A stretch of 64,000 nucleotides of DNA, from positions 372,001 to 436,000 of the forward strand of contig VXAA01006448.1 in NCBI GenBank assembly GCA_013399115.1, in the 5' to 3' direction. The notes below the pieces were generated by a model, which made no database searches, was not told the origin of the DNA, and saw only the letters and a list, made by a program, of their open reading frames with translations. Positions 24,001 through 38,062 of this stretch are shown here, piece by piece (the stretch's first letter is position 1; each line of letters starts with the position of its first letter). Origin of the DNA: Anseranas semipalmata (lineage: Eukaryota > Chordata > Aves > Anseriformes > Anseranatidae). A program made the position numbers and the translations under genes.

Positions 24001-27000
24001 CATTCTATGTAACCTGCAGTCATCATACATAAAACCGCTGTTTAGATACTTAACAGAAAACTGACATCTAATCTTTGTAGATACTCAGTTGTTTGTATTC
24101 AATGATCTGGGACCTGGAACAGGAGTGTGTAAAGGCAAAAACTGCTGGAAGGTATCTTCTTCATGGTAGTAGATTATCACAACAGAAATCTATCAGGCAT
24201 AATTGTAATGATCATTTCAGGCAAAAACCATTGACCTGGAGGACCACGGTAAGTGGAAATTGTGCACATGCTGTCACTATGGGCAAAGCGACTAGCAATA
24301 TTGTGAGAGATCTGTAGACACAAAGAAACATGGCAAGAAATTGAAACCATTTTTTTGTGTAAACTGCACTGCTTGTACTTCTATAAAAATGAAATTCTGC
24401 AATTTCAGATGCTTCTCAGCTGCTTAAGCTAAACTTTCACAGTATGTTCAGTGTGTTGCCCTATCTGATACATTAATGGTTACTTTTTTAGGTGTGTTTA
24501 AAATCTCACTAGGTTAAGAAAATAATTCTTGTGTGGTGGGTCCATAACAATGCCAAATAGCTTTCTCTTTTTGGTATGCATTTCTATGTTTTAGGGGTAC
24601 TTGGGTAAAAGGTGTTGCTTTCGAATTTGCTGATAGCCTGGTTTTAAGATCACCTAGGGAGCCCTCGCTTTTCAAAACAAAGATAATTTCTTGATATATA
24701 CCCATACAGCATTTTCAGATACCGTAGCCATTTAAAGTTTGTGTTTGTTTTATAGTGATCTATGTTTTCACCTTGGAAAGTACTAATATCTTTCCCAGAG
24801 AGGCATATGCCTTTCCACTTTGCATATCACAAAATTGCAATATAATGTTGCCAGACAGATATGCAATTGGTGTGAGCCAGAGAGGGAATTGCTTCCAAAT
24901 TACGGCATGAATGCAGGCAGAACAGAACTCATCTCCTATTAATACTCAGCAAACAAAAAGCCTTAACAGCTGTGGAGGCAATGTCGTACTGTGGCCAGTT
25001 TTGCATTTCTGCAGAAGTCTAGCAATTTGGGTTTTATGACAGCCAGTGATAAACAGTAACCATTCATGGTAAACATGAAATGGTTGGGGTTTGGGGAGAG
25101 GAAGGAGGAGGGAAGAAAGGCTACATGCCACTAGGATTATGTACTTTGTGTTAAGTCTTGGAGGGCACTGCAGTGAAAGAACCAGCCAATAATGGGTTTT
25201 CCAGGAAAGCAAACATTTGCTGGCACACTGTTTTGGCTTATACAGCAATACAAAGAGAGAGTGCAAGAAACCATTTCACTGAGGTGTAATGCAGCATCTT
25301 CCTGTAAGCACAGTGTCAAACCATCATATCCTTAAAATGATGAGGAAAGTTTTGACACAGTTCAGAATTGCACTGAAGACAGTCAAATACCTGGGACCTC
25401 TGTTAATTTACTAGTCTTTCTGTGCATTGTGGCAACTAAGAAAACAAATTCCAAGAGTGGAAGCTTATGCAGCAATTGGTTGTTTAAATTTGTTACTGTT
25501 GTTGCTGCATTTTTATCAAAGCAGGTAGCAAAGACAGATAACAGGCCTTGCAAAGAGCAGAAATTATAGTTAGTTATTCCTGTTGAGCTTGAGAAACTAG
25601 TAGAGATATAATGGTAAAAAGAGCATGCAACAAAACAAATCAGAGGTCTGAGAGATCCTCATACACCTGCAGGTAAATGGTAGCAAAGGAAAAATAATGT
25701 CCTGGGTCATGGTCAATATATGCCATGTATGTGTGCATTTATGGAATATAAACAGAAAGATAAACCAGAACTGATACGTAATCAGACCTTTCATCTGGGG
25801 CTCCATCTAGAAAATCTATGTTTTGCATTGCTTTAGGCAGCCAATTTAAAGGCCACTTTCAAAGTACAAATAACTGAAGGATGTTGTAGGCTCAAAGGTT
25901 TCTAAACAAATGAGACACAGTCATATCAACAAAAGTTTTAATGAAACTGGAGTCTTTGCAAAATTTTCCTTTTTCTGGATAGGCCGTTGACAAGTCCAGC
26001 CCTCTAAAATAATTTTCTGTCTTCATTTTCATTACCCCAGTGTCTCTCAAATCACATACACTTAACTGATAAAAGTGTGTGTGAAGGACGAAAGTGGAGA
26101 TAAGGCCATTGGAAGTCCATCCTGCTGTACCTTTGAGCAAATTAGAATATTCAGCATGACTTTAACTTTCAGGAGTCCACAGATGGTAAAACTGGAGCAA
26201 CACAGAAGTATCATCTTCAACAGTGTGAAAACTATTTAGCAGAATAGTTAAAGGTGTCAGAGAAAAAAACAGATACAAAGCAACAAAAGAGGCTTGTGTC
26301 CAGAAAGGCACATTTACTGCTTGCATCTTTCATTGCCACACATACTAGTCTTATTGGTGCATTTTGGTTATGTTCTACCTTACACATACTTACCACTTCA
26401 CCTTTGTACCAGGCCTAGCTTTCTGAGAGGAGAACAGTCTGATCCTGGGTAAAGGCATTTCTCAGTTCAGAGCTGTTGTGGTTCCTCAAGAACCCTTTGC
26501 TTTGGATCCTTTGATGAACCTTTAATCTTTATCATCATTTCATTTTCTGTTGGTTTTTACCTTACAAAGTCTTTCTGTGCCAGGATTGTACCCAGGAACC
26601 TATCATAAATGAAAACATAGGTCAACCCACACAAGATGTTAGACAGCTATTTCTCAGCTTCCTGTGTGATTGAACTGTGGTAGCTTAACTGTGAGACTTG
26701 TCTGCAAATCAGATTTTTCTCCGTCTTTCTTTCCCTTTGCCGAACTTGTTTTGTCACTTGGGCATATTTTCTTTGTACTATGGAGATCAGTGCTGTTTGT
26801 TTATTTGTTCCCACACAGGGAAGTGGATGCTTTGTGTTGCAACATGTGTGCTTGGTGACACCATGCTGGGACAGCCTGGCTGGTCCCCACACGACCAGCT
26901 CTCTGCTTTTCATGACAGTGCTTTAAGAAATTACAAGATCTCTACATGCACAAAGCTGAGATTGATGTGAGAGCTCAGATATGTTGGCAGTAGGAATTTC

Positions 27001-30000
27001 TGAAAGTTCTTTCAAGGTGAACTGGAAAGCTTTAAATTAGAAATAATGCTTGATCCTAGGCATGCTGAAGTTAAAGCAAGTCTTTCTTCACTAAGCCGGA
27101 CTTCCCAGTCACAGAGACCGCAGCTTACTGTCTTAGCCACTTAACCCTAAACAAGCATGGCCATTGTATCAGAGACTGAACATCTTATAATTCTCAAGGC
27201 AATGGTGAAGAACCGCAGTACTTAAGTTTTAGTACTAATTGCACTGAACCTTGGAGCATCTGGGACTTGGTTTGGACCAACAGATCTATTCTCATTTGTT
27301 AACTTTCAGATTTTTATTAGTAGTTGTTGTTGTTGTTTTTCTGTGTGTATGTTTTTTTTTCTTTTTAATACAGTAATGTCTGGTGTCTCCTGTGCAGAGC
27401 AGATCTTCATTCTTTTCTGTGTACTAAGATAATTCCTCTCCTAAAGAGCTAAGGCCAGATTTCTGAAGATACTAAGTTCAATGCAAATGTTTGAGAGTTA
27501 GGTTTCAAAGCTGAGATAGGAAGATAGACTTGAAAGGTGAGATGGAAACAGAGACACAGAGTGAAGGAAGTAACTTGCCAGTGCATGGGTTACAACTGCA
27601 GATAAGACTTCAGTTTCCATACTCCCTGCATAGTGTCTCATCTGGTATTTTAGGCCGTCTCTAGTTTGTAGTCTGCACTATTGGGAATTACTTAAAAGTT
27701 GTACTCTGAAAATCAATGTGCCCTACTGCATTGTGCATTTCTTTTCCTTTTGTTCTTTAAGAAACAGAGCTTCTGAAAGTTCTTCTGCTGTAAAGAGAGG
27801 AGAGGGTTTCTGTAGGGCTCTTATGGCTTTATCAAAGTTGTATGCTCAGGCTTATGCTTGAGAAAAGACGGTACTGAAAGAATCAGGATTTTTCCACTCT
27901 TTTCTGTTCCATGTTTTTTTAAGCCAGCTGTAGATATGCTGGATGTACTTGTTGTTTTCTTTCCCAGATGTTGTGAGGTTGAGGGACAGCAGTAACTTCC
28001 TTTGCAGTCCAAGAGCCCAAGTCTTACCTGGCTGATCCTCTACCTACAACAAAGATTTGTCAAGTTGCTTCATCCACTAAATGTAAGACTGACACAGCTG
28101 GTTTCAGCCTTGTTATTTCCCTGCAGCTTGTCTTGTCTCATATGTAGGCAGAAAGGTGCTGTTGTCCCGATGCTGCCAGGTGACCCCATGTTCTGGACAC
28201 ACAGACAGAAAGGTCCACCACCAGCTTTACCTGGTGTGTTGTCGCCCAAACTGGCAGAAGAGTGCAGAGTGGTGAGGATGCCCAACCCCCAGTTGCAAGC
28301 TGGTGCAAAGTGTTACCTGAGGTACCAGATGTGCCTCCTGTTGTGCGATGCAACACCACACCTTGGGTAAAAGCTGGTTGACAGTAAGGGGAGAAAGTAC
28401 AGCCCTTTCCTGTTCTCCTCTTTTCCTTCATTTATCACATTGTTTTCTTCATCCCCATTATCTTTTTTTTCCTGCACACATCTGCCCAGTCCCCAGCTTG
28501 ACTACCTCTCCTAACCTGGGGGATTTGGGAGGACACTAAGAAGATTGTGACTGTTTGGGAGGACTGGTCTTTCTTCAAGCTCATGTGATCATAAAGTGAG
28601 GGGAAAGTTGACAGAGTTCACTCTTTCCAAGCAGAAGCTCATCTTAGTGTGAGCTTGTTGTTTAGCACCCTTTAAAAGAAACAGATAACGATGGGGGGAC
28701 AGCCAGTAGTGCTGCCACTGCCAGGAGGTTAAAAAGAGGCTGTGCACTCCTTACAGCAGTTCCCACCAGAATCTGTCAGGAGCTGGGAATGCTCTGGCCT
28801 TTCCATGCCCCTGTGCTAAAATTTGTCGGCAGTTGTAACTTCTGATCCTGTCTGCTGCATTCCCTCTTCTTAGATCCCCCTGGAGATATCAGGTAGGGCC
28901 TACATCCTTTAGCACTTCTGGAGTTGTTTGTTGGTCATGCAGTTGTTCTCCAGAATAGAATAATTTAAGTAGAAGCCACAAACCACTCAGTGCCTGGCAT
29001 TATGCCACAGGGAATAGCACATGCTCATTTTGGGTCTTTAGGAGTTTAATCGTAGGCACCGAAGTTTGAAAATAGTGGTTCACATACATGTTTATTTTGC
29101 TCCTCAAATCACATAAATCACATCAGTGGTATCCTCAGACACGTTGTACTTGCTTTAGATTCAGAACTCTTGTGCATGTAATGCATGTTCTCTTTTCGCT
29201 TTGGTGTCATTCAGGGGTGTACTTGAGGAGATGAAGAGAGAGTCTTGAAATCCAGTGGTATGGCTAGTAATTGTATTGTTCTCATCTGTTACCTGAAAAA
29301 TGCATGAACAGAAATTGCTTTGATTCTTTGAACTTTGCATGTTAGTATTCTGCACAATGGGTGCTGAAATCATATAATAATTTATCTTAATGGATCAGTG
29401 TAACTTAGATAATGTTTTGTGATTGATAATCTATCTGCTGCTGACAGCAAGAGATTACAATGTCATCTCTGATTCACGAATCAGTCTTTGCCACTATGAA
29501 ATACTACTGGCAGGTCTCTTTTGGATGGTGCTGTCTATGGATTTAGTAGAATTGCCCTGGAAGATGATTCCCTCTCTTTTGCATAGGGGCCCTATGCTCT
29601 CCTCTTGCATACTTCCATTGGACATGTTTCTGAAGCTGCTACAAGCCAATAAATCCCCACTGGAATCAGTAAGAACTGCTTGCATGTGGCACCTGCGTGC
29701 CATCAGGCCCAGCACATTCCATATGCAACCATGTACAGAGAGCCCAGGTGCAGATTTTGGCCCAAGTGGTTTTATCTTTGCAGAAAAACAAAAATGAGAT
29801 TCATGTAGAAGATGAATACAGTGGAAATGGGAACAACTGTGATTGGAGGGGTTATCAGCACATGAATCAAAAGGTCATATTTACTCCAAAAGAGTGCTAA
29901 GATACCAAGCCTTGTTTCAGTAATTTTGTTACTAATTATCAATAAACAAAGAAACAAATAAACACTGTATTCATGTTTTTAAAATTAAGGATGTAAGTTC

Positions 30001-31608
30001 ATTTGATGGATGCAAAGTATTTCAGGAGACAAGAAAGCTGGCTTGTTGGTGTAAGGTCTCAGCACGGCTGAACTTGAACATTTCTGATTATGGAGGGCAC
30101 AGGGACCCCAGAGATGGGGGTCTCAGAGTAAAGGGTGAGTTGCATCAAGGACTTGCTTGGGAGGAAACTCAGCAGGCTGCTTATTGACTGAGTCCATGGC
30201 TAGTTTAAAGGTCTGAAAGAATAAATTAGTGTCAATAATTTACCATTTATAATTTTGGAGGGTTCTATGGATTTTTTTTTTTTGTAATCCTGTTAAATTT
30301 TGCTGTGAAAGTAGTTCATCAAAACAAAACTCAGAGTGTATGTATTGAAGACCACATTTTTCTTCGTCTATGGAAGCAGTGAACTTCCTTCCTGTCTACT
30401 TCAACGCTCTTTTATACCTTTCTGCAGTGGTAAAGCATCTGAAGGGCTCTTTTTAAATGTCCAGTGTGGCACAGGAAAACCTCAGTATAGAGGGAGATAA
30501 GTCCCTTCACATAATACAGAAATTTGCTTGTAGCCCTGCGAAGTCATTGTCTTGTTTTGGCCAGTCACTGAGTCCCTCATGCCTTGTAGTGGTTATGGCA
30601 ACATTTATCCAACTTACTTGACCTTCCATGAGGGTTTTACTTGCCTCAAGAAAGCACAATTATTGCTATGATGTAGTGCTGTAGTAACTCATCCTGCTTC
30701 TGAAAAAGTTCATAAATGATGCAGGGAGCCTTTTGATATTTGCCTTTTCATGCTGACAGGTTAGTAAATCTAGCCCTGTCATCGTCTTAATCCTGGTCCA
30801 GGCTTTCCTGCTATAGGACTCCCAGATGTCAAGGACTATCCAGAATAGACTTACTCAGAGAGTAGGAGGTCAGCAGGGATAAATTAGTATCTCCCTGCAG
30901 GGTTTGAACACGTTTGCACAGCAGAACCATCTTTCTGCAATGTCTTTAATATTGGTAATAGGATCTTGAGAGCCTCAGAAGAATTGAGTTTTATACGTCC
31001 AAGTTATTCTCTAACCTTTTCAATACTGTAGATCTTCACCTTACTCCATTAATAGCGGGTGTAATTTCTTCCCATATCTCAGTGCTAATAGTTTTTATAA
31101 TAAATAAATAAATAATCTTGAAATAGATACTTTTGCTGTAATTGTTTCTTAATTAAATCTCCATAATGATGCTTTTTTTCTGTCCTTCCTCTCGCATTAA
31201 ATTATCTATGCTGATTTCATTATGCATTCCCTCTTTAAAAGATGTGGACTTTTTCCAAGTCTCCTTTATCAAAAGCAGCTGCTACAGTGAGACCTCTAAG
31301 AGTAGACAGCAGCATTTATTCCAGACCCTTCTCCCTGGCGGTGGGGCCTGTGCACCTGCCAGGTACTCGTTCACCTCTGAGATGGTAGGAAGCAGAGGTG
31401 TAGGGAGATGGCGTGTTTACTTATCCAGGATGAGCTGACACAGCTCACTTGCAGCTCTAGACTCATCCCTGAGAATAAGAGCTACAGGTCTGATGCCTTC
31501 TCACTCAGGGACAATTTTAAGGCAGCTTTATGTAATCAGATTGCATATACTGATAAACTTGCTTCCTTTTACTGGCTCCTTTATACTGTAAGAAAGCTAT
31601 AAATGCAA

Positions 31609-31855
31609 CCATAGAATAACCTTGGTAGGAAGGGTGCTCTGGGGGTCATCTGGTCCAACTGCCTGCTCAAGGCAGATCCAGTCAGAGCACGTTGCTCAAG
31701 ACCATGTCCCAGTGAAGTTTTGAATATCTTCAAGGATGGAATTTCCCTCTGGGCAACCTTTTTCGGTGTTTGACTACCCTCCTAATGGAACAGTTCTTAT
31801 TTCATTTTCAAAGATAGCCTTTCTCTCTCTTAAGTTTTATTTTCTCCTGACCCAT
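31609..31855 (-). mobile_element. Old, diverged CR1 3' end (antisense)
   Basis: Read on the minus strand, this resembles a CR1 3' UTR and tail. The left end CCATAGAATAACC is followed by a block like TGGTCCAACTGCC, and by CTCTGGGCAACC near 31750. It is clearly more diverged than the other copies here and no ORF remains. The inner (right) boundary is uncertain by some tens of bases. Confidence 0.75.
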
Positions 31856-32769
31856 TCCTTTTGCATGGCTGGGATGCCTTACAAGTGCGATAATGAGTGC
31901 CATCCTTTGGAAGACTCAAAAAGCAAAAATCATGAAAAATAACTTTTTTTAAAAATACCAAAGGAAATAAAATTTTTAAATAAAACACATGATATCAGGT
32001 ATAGAGTTTAAAAATAAAAGTCATTTGCATCATGAGAAACAAAATAGATTTTGGTTATGAAGCAAATTGCTGCCGTGTTACAAGCATGAGGTGTAGCTGG
32101 GGAAATAAGATGGGTGATGCACATGTATCGGAGTTTAAGCTGTGGATTTTGTAACTTGCCAGCAGTGTTCCCCCAGCCAGAGACTTCTGACTGGCAAAAG
32201 TACAAAACGTGGAAAGTGGAGAGTGCAAACACAAAGAGAAAAAGCATTCTGTATAAATGTATAATCTTTTTGCAGTAGACAAGTAGACCAGGGAGTTTTC
32301 CCAGGCAGCTCATGGTAAGGGCTCTTGCTTCCTGAGGGTCCCTCTAAACCCAGCAAGCAGAACATTTAGGGGAATTGCTTTTGTGAAGTGAAGGTCTCAT
32401 GTGCATCTCTGTCTCCTGCGTCTGTCTTTGAAAATCAATCTGCACACAGAGAAGTATCTTAACACTGCAGTTGTCTAGCACAGGCCTCACAGGCTTATGT
32501 TATGTGACTGCAATTCTGCTTCTTCTTCTCTATTCCCTTAAAATAAGTCTACAGGTCGGAACACATCAGGGTGTATCAAGGCCTTGTAGAAATTTCAGAG
32601 TCTCAGTCTAAAGTTATAAATTGCTTTATAATCTGGATTACTCCAGAGATACCTGGGAACCAGCACAAACTGATGCATGATGACCCCCTTGGATTGTCAG
32701 ACAACACTTGAGCAGCAAAGTTACCACACCAAAAAGCAATATGCCTACAATGTATTAGATTATTCTGTT

Positions 32770-32908
32770 TAATTATTTTATATTATAAAAATATATTATT
32801 ATATTATACTATAATTATAATTACAATTACAATTATAATCATAATTATAAATATAATTATAATTCTAATTAATATTATATTATAGTATAATAAATATTAT
32901 ATTATTAT
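32770..32908. repeat. AT-only low-complexity block
   Basis: About 140 bp are almost purely A and T, built from shuffled ATTATA, TATAAT and AATTATAATT words with many short self-complementary stretches. It probably arose by slippage. It could form cruciform structures, but nothing shows a function. Confidence 0.9.
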
Positions 32909-33150
32909 CTGCAAATATTTAAGAATGAAAGAATATTTCTTCAAAACAGAATACAAATGCATTGTTAAGGTTTTGTTTTGCAACAAGGACTTCTCCATAG
33001 CTTCTCCTGTATAGTAGCTAACATTTATTTCTGACTTCTTAACCTCTACAGTCTATGTTAACCTAGAAAGCTCAAAAAGGTACATTTTCCTATTCCTGTT
33101 GATGAAGGTGTTTTCCTGAGGTGGAATGGGCCAGCCCTGTTCACTTACAA

Positions 33151-33151
33151 N
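33151..33151. other. Single undetermined base
   Basis: One N is present in otherwise normal intronic sequence. This is an assembly ambiguity. Confidence 0.99.
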
Positions 33152-35555
33152 ACTTCATGGTCATGGGGAGAGATAGGACTATTTTCTTCCCTTAGCTTGC
33201 CTAGGATTTCTTGATTTATGCATGTAAATATGTGATATTCTGTAATTAACACAATTCTGGATTCAGGCTCAGTGCAGGAACAACCTGCAGAATCGTCTGT
33301 GGTATTTAAGACATTGCTATCCCTCCGTTGTCTGTGCTGCCTCTCTGCTAGAAGCAATCTTTCACCACCACACCGTTTGTGGAGGGACCATTTGATTCCT
33401 GGCCCTTATTATCACTTGCTGGAATCCGGGTAGTTTAGATCATCTTCAGGTGCTATTTCCAGAAGCCTTTGCGTGTTACCAGGCTAGCTAATGTAAGCAA
33501 ACATTTGGGGCTGAATTGGCTCACATTATCTAGAGACTTCAGTTGTGTAGGGCTCAGGTGTGGGACTGCACTTAGCTGAAAGCCAAAAAGTGTTTTTGCT
33601 GATCACGTTCTAGTGTGGAGGGAATGTTCATGTGGGTTCAAACTGCTTTTTTTCTGATTGAATTTCACTCTAACTTCTGAGGGAAAGGAACCAAAGTTCC
33701 AGTTACCAAAGGAACACTGAGCTGCAGTTATGTTGATTTCCCTGACCAAAGAGGAGGTTGTAGTCAAGCAGATCAACCAAGTTTGCCATGATCTCTACCT
33801 TACAAAGGCAAAGGATTCATAGGCAGAGCCAATTCAAACTAAAAACTTGCTATAAAGCTTTATCTTGGAAACTCAGGCCAACTTTTAGCTTTCTTACAAA
33901 AAACTGATAAAAAGTCTCATTACTGTTTGTAAAATCCTCCTTTTACTCAGTCAACAGTAGAGCAGAGCTCTTCCAACTCGTGTCCTGCGCTGTACATATT
34001 GTACTACACTGTCAGTGGCCATTGTGTCTGGGAAAGGCATGAAGATTAAGCCAGTGTTGATTACAGTGTGAAGTGCGTCTTTTGAGGGCTGTGAGCAGCC
34101 TTCTGTAAGGGGCTTTCAGTTGTTCTCTACAACATCTCTTTCAAAACAGCCAGTCTCTAGTTGTATCAAAAACACCTAGCAAGGCTCAAAACAGGGAGAG
34201 AAGTGTGACAGTGTATAACTGTAATGATTGACATCTGTGTCTTTTAGTGGGGTTTGAGCGAATTCGCATTATGTTGCAACTGGAACAGGCTTAAGAATGG
34301 CAAATGGGAGAAGGCACTTGTCCTTGTAGAGCAGCCCTATGGACAGCAAGATCTGAACTCCTCCAGTATTTAGAGGCTGAAATTCATTCCCTACTGTGGT
34401 CAGTAGAACTAGCTGTTAATTTAAACGAGATAAGGGCTTCACCCCAAAGTGTCAGAATTGGCTGTTTCAAAAATATTAACTCTCTCTCTGGTATATATTC
34501 ATAGAAAAGCATGAAAATTTGATATAATTCCCTTTTCCTCTTTGCACTTTTACAACAAGGAAAAATAACTAAATTTTTTTCTGGGATAAAATTTTCTACA
34601 GTTGTTTAAAGCCAGTACATGGGTGTTTTATGACTGACCTGTGAAACCCTGAAAACTGGGTTAATAATGAACCCCCCCCAACACAGCCTTAACAGTAGCA
34701 CAGCTCCAGGCACCTTTCTAATTACTGCTTCTCTACAAAGTGTGCTGAGCTTCTACGATAGATTAAAAATCTCATATCGTGCTTTTTTCTGTTAGAAAAT
34801 GACTCAGTGGAAACCTTTTAAATATATATAATATGTGTGAAGAAAAAAATTCTGCTTCTGAACTCTAGCCCATTTAGGTTTTGCGCAGTTTGGAAAACAG
34901 AATCTGGTTTTGCTTTAGCAGATCTATGTCTTTTAAAAATTTCATAAATTTGTTGTATTTGAGATGCAATGAAATGCTAAATATCTCTGTGATATACATG
35001 CATGATTTAGCTGACCTATGCATATTATATGCTGTGGAGTATAAATCTAGTTGGTAGTGCATTTAGCAGATTTTTTTCTTTACCTAGATATTTTCAAACA
35101 AATTGTACAGGAGATTTAGAAATATTTTGGAGAAGGGCAGCAGGACTGAGTGACACGTGGATATGAAAGGAACAGATTACAGCTCAGGAGACTATTTCTT
35201 TTGGAAGGAAAATAAGAGGAGGTAGGTGTGGTCTCCATCCACTGAAATCAGTCAGAGTTTTTCTGTTGGCTTTAACAAAAGATGAATCAGGCTTTTAGCA
35301 GATGGTAGGCAAGAGGCATATAGTTCAGATGCTAGAATGTGTTTAAAAGGATAAATTAAACAAAAAAAAAAAGCATTTTTTTTTCCTTCCTGTGGACTAA
35401 AAATTACTTAGTCCTTCAAAACACTTTCATTTTGGAAGCCACAGCTTGTCAAGGCTGACAAAGATTCCTGTATGCTGGCAGCTGACTCAAAGTAGTATCT
35501 GCCAGCCCTATTTATGGTAGGTATATTCCACAAGGCAACGAGAAGGTGGAAGAAG

Positions 35556-35642
35556 ACTATAAACTATAAAAAATATAAACTAAATATAAAAAATATAAAC
35601 TAAAAATAAAAAATATAAACTATAAACTAAAAACTATAAAAC
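35556..35642. repeat. Short tandem repeat, unit close to AAAAATATAAACTA
   Basis: Units of 10-14 bp built on TATAAACTA and AAAAATATAAAC repeat imperfectly over about 85 bp. This is a small A-rich minisatellite. Confidence 0.85.
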
Positions 35643-36449
35643 AATATTGCAAATACATTTACCTATTCTGGAGTCTTAGTATGGCAGCCAGCTGTTGGAT
35701 GTCTGCGTCAGCATTATACAAGTGGACCGTGTACATATGCTTTCTCTGACAGACCATCTTGACACTGTAAAAACGCACATCTTATGCTGGCCTTTTGCTA
35801 GGAGGTAAATTTATGTATCCTCAGAGTCTGTTTGAGACTTCAGGTCTGGAATATACATGTGCAAGTAAAGGACCTCTTTTTGAAACACAGTAGGCTACCT
35901 ATGTCATGTGCACAAACAAATACGGATCCATTGGTTGGAAGTGATGTCAGTTCATAGCAGATGAGAGTTCAAGTATTTGATTTTCAGACTAAAATTCCAA
36001 GAAGTAGTATAGGAAAAAAAACCCTACAAACCAATCTATTGCAAACTCATCCGGGAATCATTCTCTCTCCTTGAGAGCTTGTTCCTCTCCTGTGGTCTCA
36101 GAACTTCATTCATGGCTCTCTTCAGTGCCTTTCTCTTTCTGCTCTCAACACTGCTAAAAAAGACATGTTTAATGGTGATGGTTAATAAGAAAAATACCTT
36201 CAAAAAAAACCCCCACACTCACTGTATTTTTTTTGTAGATTCTTTTTGACCTTGTGAGTGGACAAAAACATGTTACCTGCAAATACATTTGTATGACTTT
36301 GGCAGTGTGAGTTGTATTGTAATATATTTAAGCTACAGAATTGTGATGATTGGATGGGCAGTGGCATAGATGTGTTTGAGCATCTCAACAAATGGAATTG
36401 GTTTCAAGAGGCTATGTGCAGGAAAGCTAAAGCCCTGTTAGAATGAAAC

Positions 36450-37226
36450 TTGGCCAGCAATGTCAAGGGCAACAAGAAAGACTTCTACAGGTACATCAGT
36501 GATAAAAGGAAGACTAGGGAAATTGTGAGCCCTTTCCGGAGGGAAATCGGAGACCTGCTTACCTGGGTTACAGAGAAGGCTGAGGTACTTAATGACTTTT
36601 TTGCCTCAGTCTTCACCGGCAAGAGCTCTAGCCACATAGTCCAAGCCCCAGAAGGCAAAGGCAGGGACTGGGAGAATGAAGAACCACCCACTGTAAGAGA
36701 AGATCAGGTTCAAGATGATCTAAGGAACCTGAAGGTGCACAGATCCATGGGACCTGATGAAATACATCCACAGGTCCTGAGGGAACTGGCGGATGAAGTT
36801 GCTAAGCCACTGTCCATCATATCTGAGAAGTCATGGCAGTCTGGTGAAGTTCCCACTGACTGGAAGAAGGGAAACATAACCCCCATTTTTAAAAAGGGAA
36901 AAAAGGAAGACCCAAGGAACTACAGGCCAGTCAGTCTCACCTCTGTGCCTGGCAAGATCATGGAGCAGATCCTCCTGGAAACTAGGCTAAGGCACATGGA
37001 AAATAAGGAGGTGATTGGTGACAGCCAACATGGCTTCACTAAGGGCAGATCATGCCTGACAAATCTGGTGGCCTTCTATGATGGGGTTACAGCATTGGTG
37101 GAGAGGGGAAGAGCAACTGATGTCATCTACCTGGACTTGTGCAAAGCATTTGACACCGTCCTGCATGATATCCTTGTCTCTAAATTGGAGAGACATGGAT
37201 TGATGGATGGACCACTCAGTGGGTAA
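36450..37226 (+). pseudogene. CR1 reverse transcriptase, N-terminal part, frameshifted
   Basis: This 258-codon open segment covers the region before the polymerase and the first reverse-transcriptase blocks. Its nominal start is a TTG and is not a real initiation site; the element continues upstream and has a TGA just before it (36443-36445). The frame is lost near 37200 by a one-base deletion compared with the related copies, giving a stop at 37227. There is no sign of host use. Confidence 0.88.
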
Positions 37227-37477
37227 GGAATTGGCTGGATGGTTGCACTCAAAGAGTTGCAGTCAACGGCTCAGTGTCCAAATGGAGATCAGTGACGAGT
37301 GGTGTTCCTCAGGGGTCAGTATCAGGACCAGCGCTGTTTAACATCTTTGTTGGTGACATGGACGGTGGGACTGAGTTGCACCCTCAGCAAGTTTGCCAAT
37401 GACACCAAGCTGTGTGGTGCGGTTGACACGCTGGAGGGAAGGAATGCCATCCAGGGGGACCTGGATAAGCTTGAGAG

Positions 37478-38062
37478 GTGGGCCTGTGTGAACTGCATGA
37501 AGTTCAACAGGCCAAGTGCAAGGTCCTGTGTCTGGGCTGGGGCAATCCCAAGCACAAATACAGGCTGGGCAGAGAGTGGATTGAGAGCAGCTCTGAGGAG
37601 AAGGACCTGGGGGTGCTGGTCGATGAGAAGCTCAACATGAGCCGGCAATGTGCGATTGCAGCCCAGAAAACCAACCGTATCCTGGGCTGTATCAAAAGAA
37701 GCCTGGCCAGCAGGTTGAGGGAGGTGATTCTCCTACTCTACTATGCTCTTGTGAGACCGCACCTGGAGTACTGCATTCAGCTCTGGGGCCCCTATCACAA
37801 GAAGGACATGGACCTATTAGAACGAGTCCAGAGGAGGGCCATGAGGATGATCAAAGGGCTGGAGCACCTCTACGATAAAGACAGGCTGAGGGTGTTGGGG
37901 TTGTTCAGCCTGAAGAAGAGAAGGCTGCAGGGAGACCTTATAGTGGCCTTCCAGTACCTAAAGGGGGCATACAAGAAAGCTAGAGAGGGACTCTTTACTC
38001 AGGCAGATAATGGTAGGACAAGGAGTAATGGTTTTAAACTAAAAAGGGTAGATTTAGATTAG
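37478..38062 (+). pseudogene. CR1 ORF2 C-terminal part
   Basis: This 194-codon segment begins out of frame and joins the true CR1 frame at about 37510. It contains [35 protein letters not shown] and [19 protein letters not shown], then ends at the natural end of ORF2 before the 3' UTR. The catalytic Asp-to-Asn change lies upstream, in the neighbouring frame segment 37299-37640. This is a relic without expected function. Confidence 0.85.

Larger units (their letters stand above)
21266..36394 (+). other. HECW1: HECW1 large intron, second segment
   Basis: About 15 kb without a supported gene. It contains an old CR1 tail (31609-31855), an AT-only block (32770-32908), a tandem repeat (35556-35642), a single unknown base at 33151 and short A/T runs. 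Open frames of 90-124 codons (for example 28002-28370 and 29423-29797) show no recognisable domain. A perfect inverted repeat, CTGATTC-AC-GAATCAG, lies at 29469-29484. Confidence 0.6.

Noticed and set aside
29423..29797. 124-codon + frame
   Set aside because: No recognisable family and no supporting signals; consistent with chance in a long intron.
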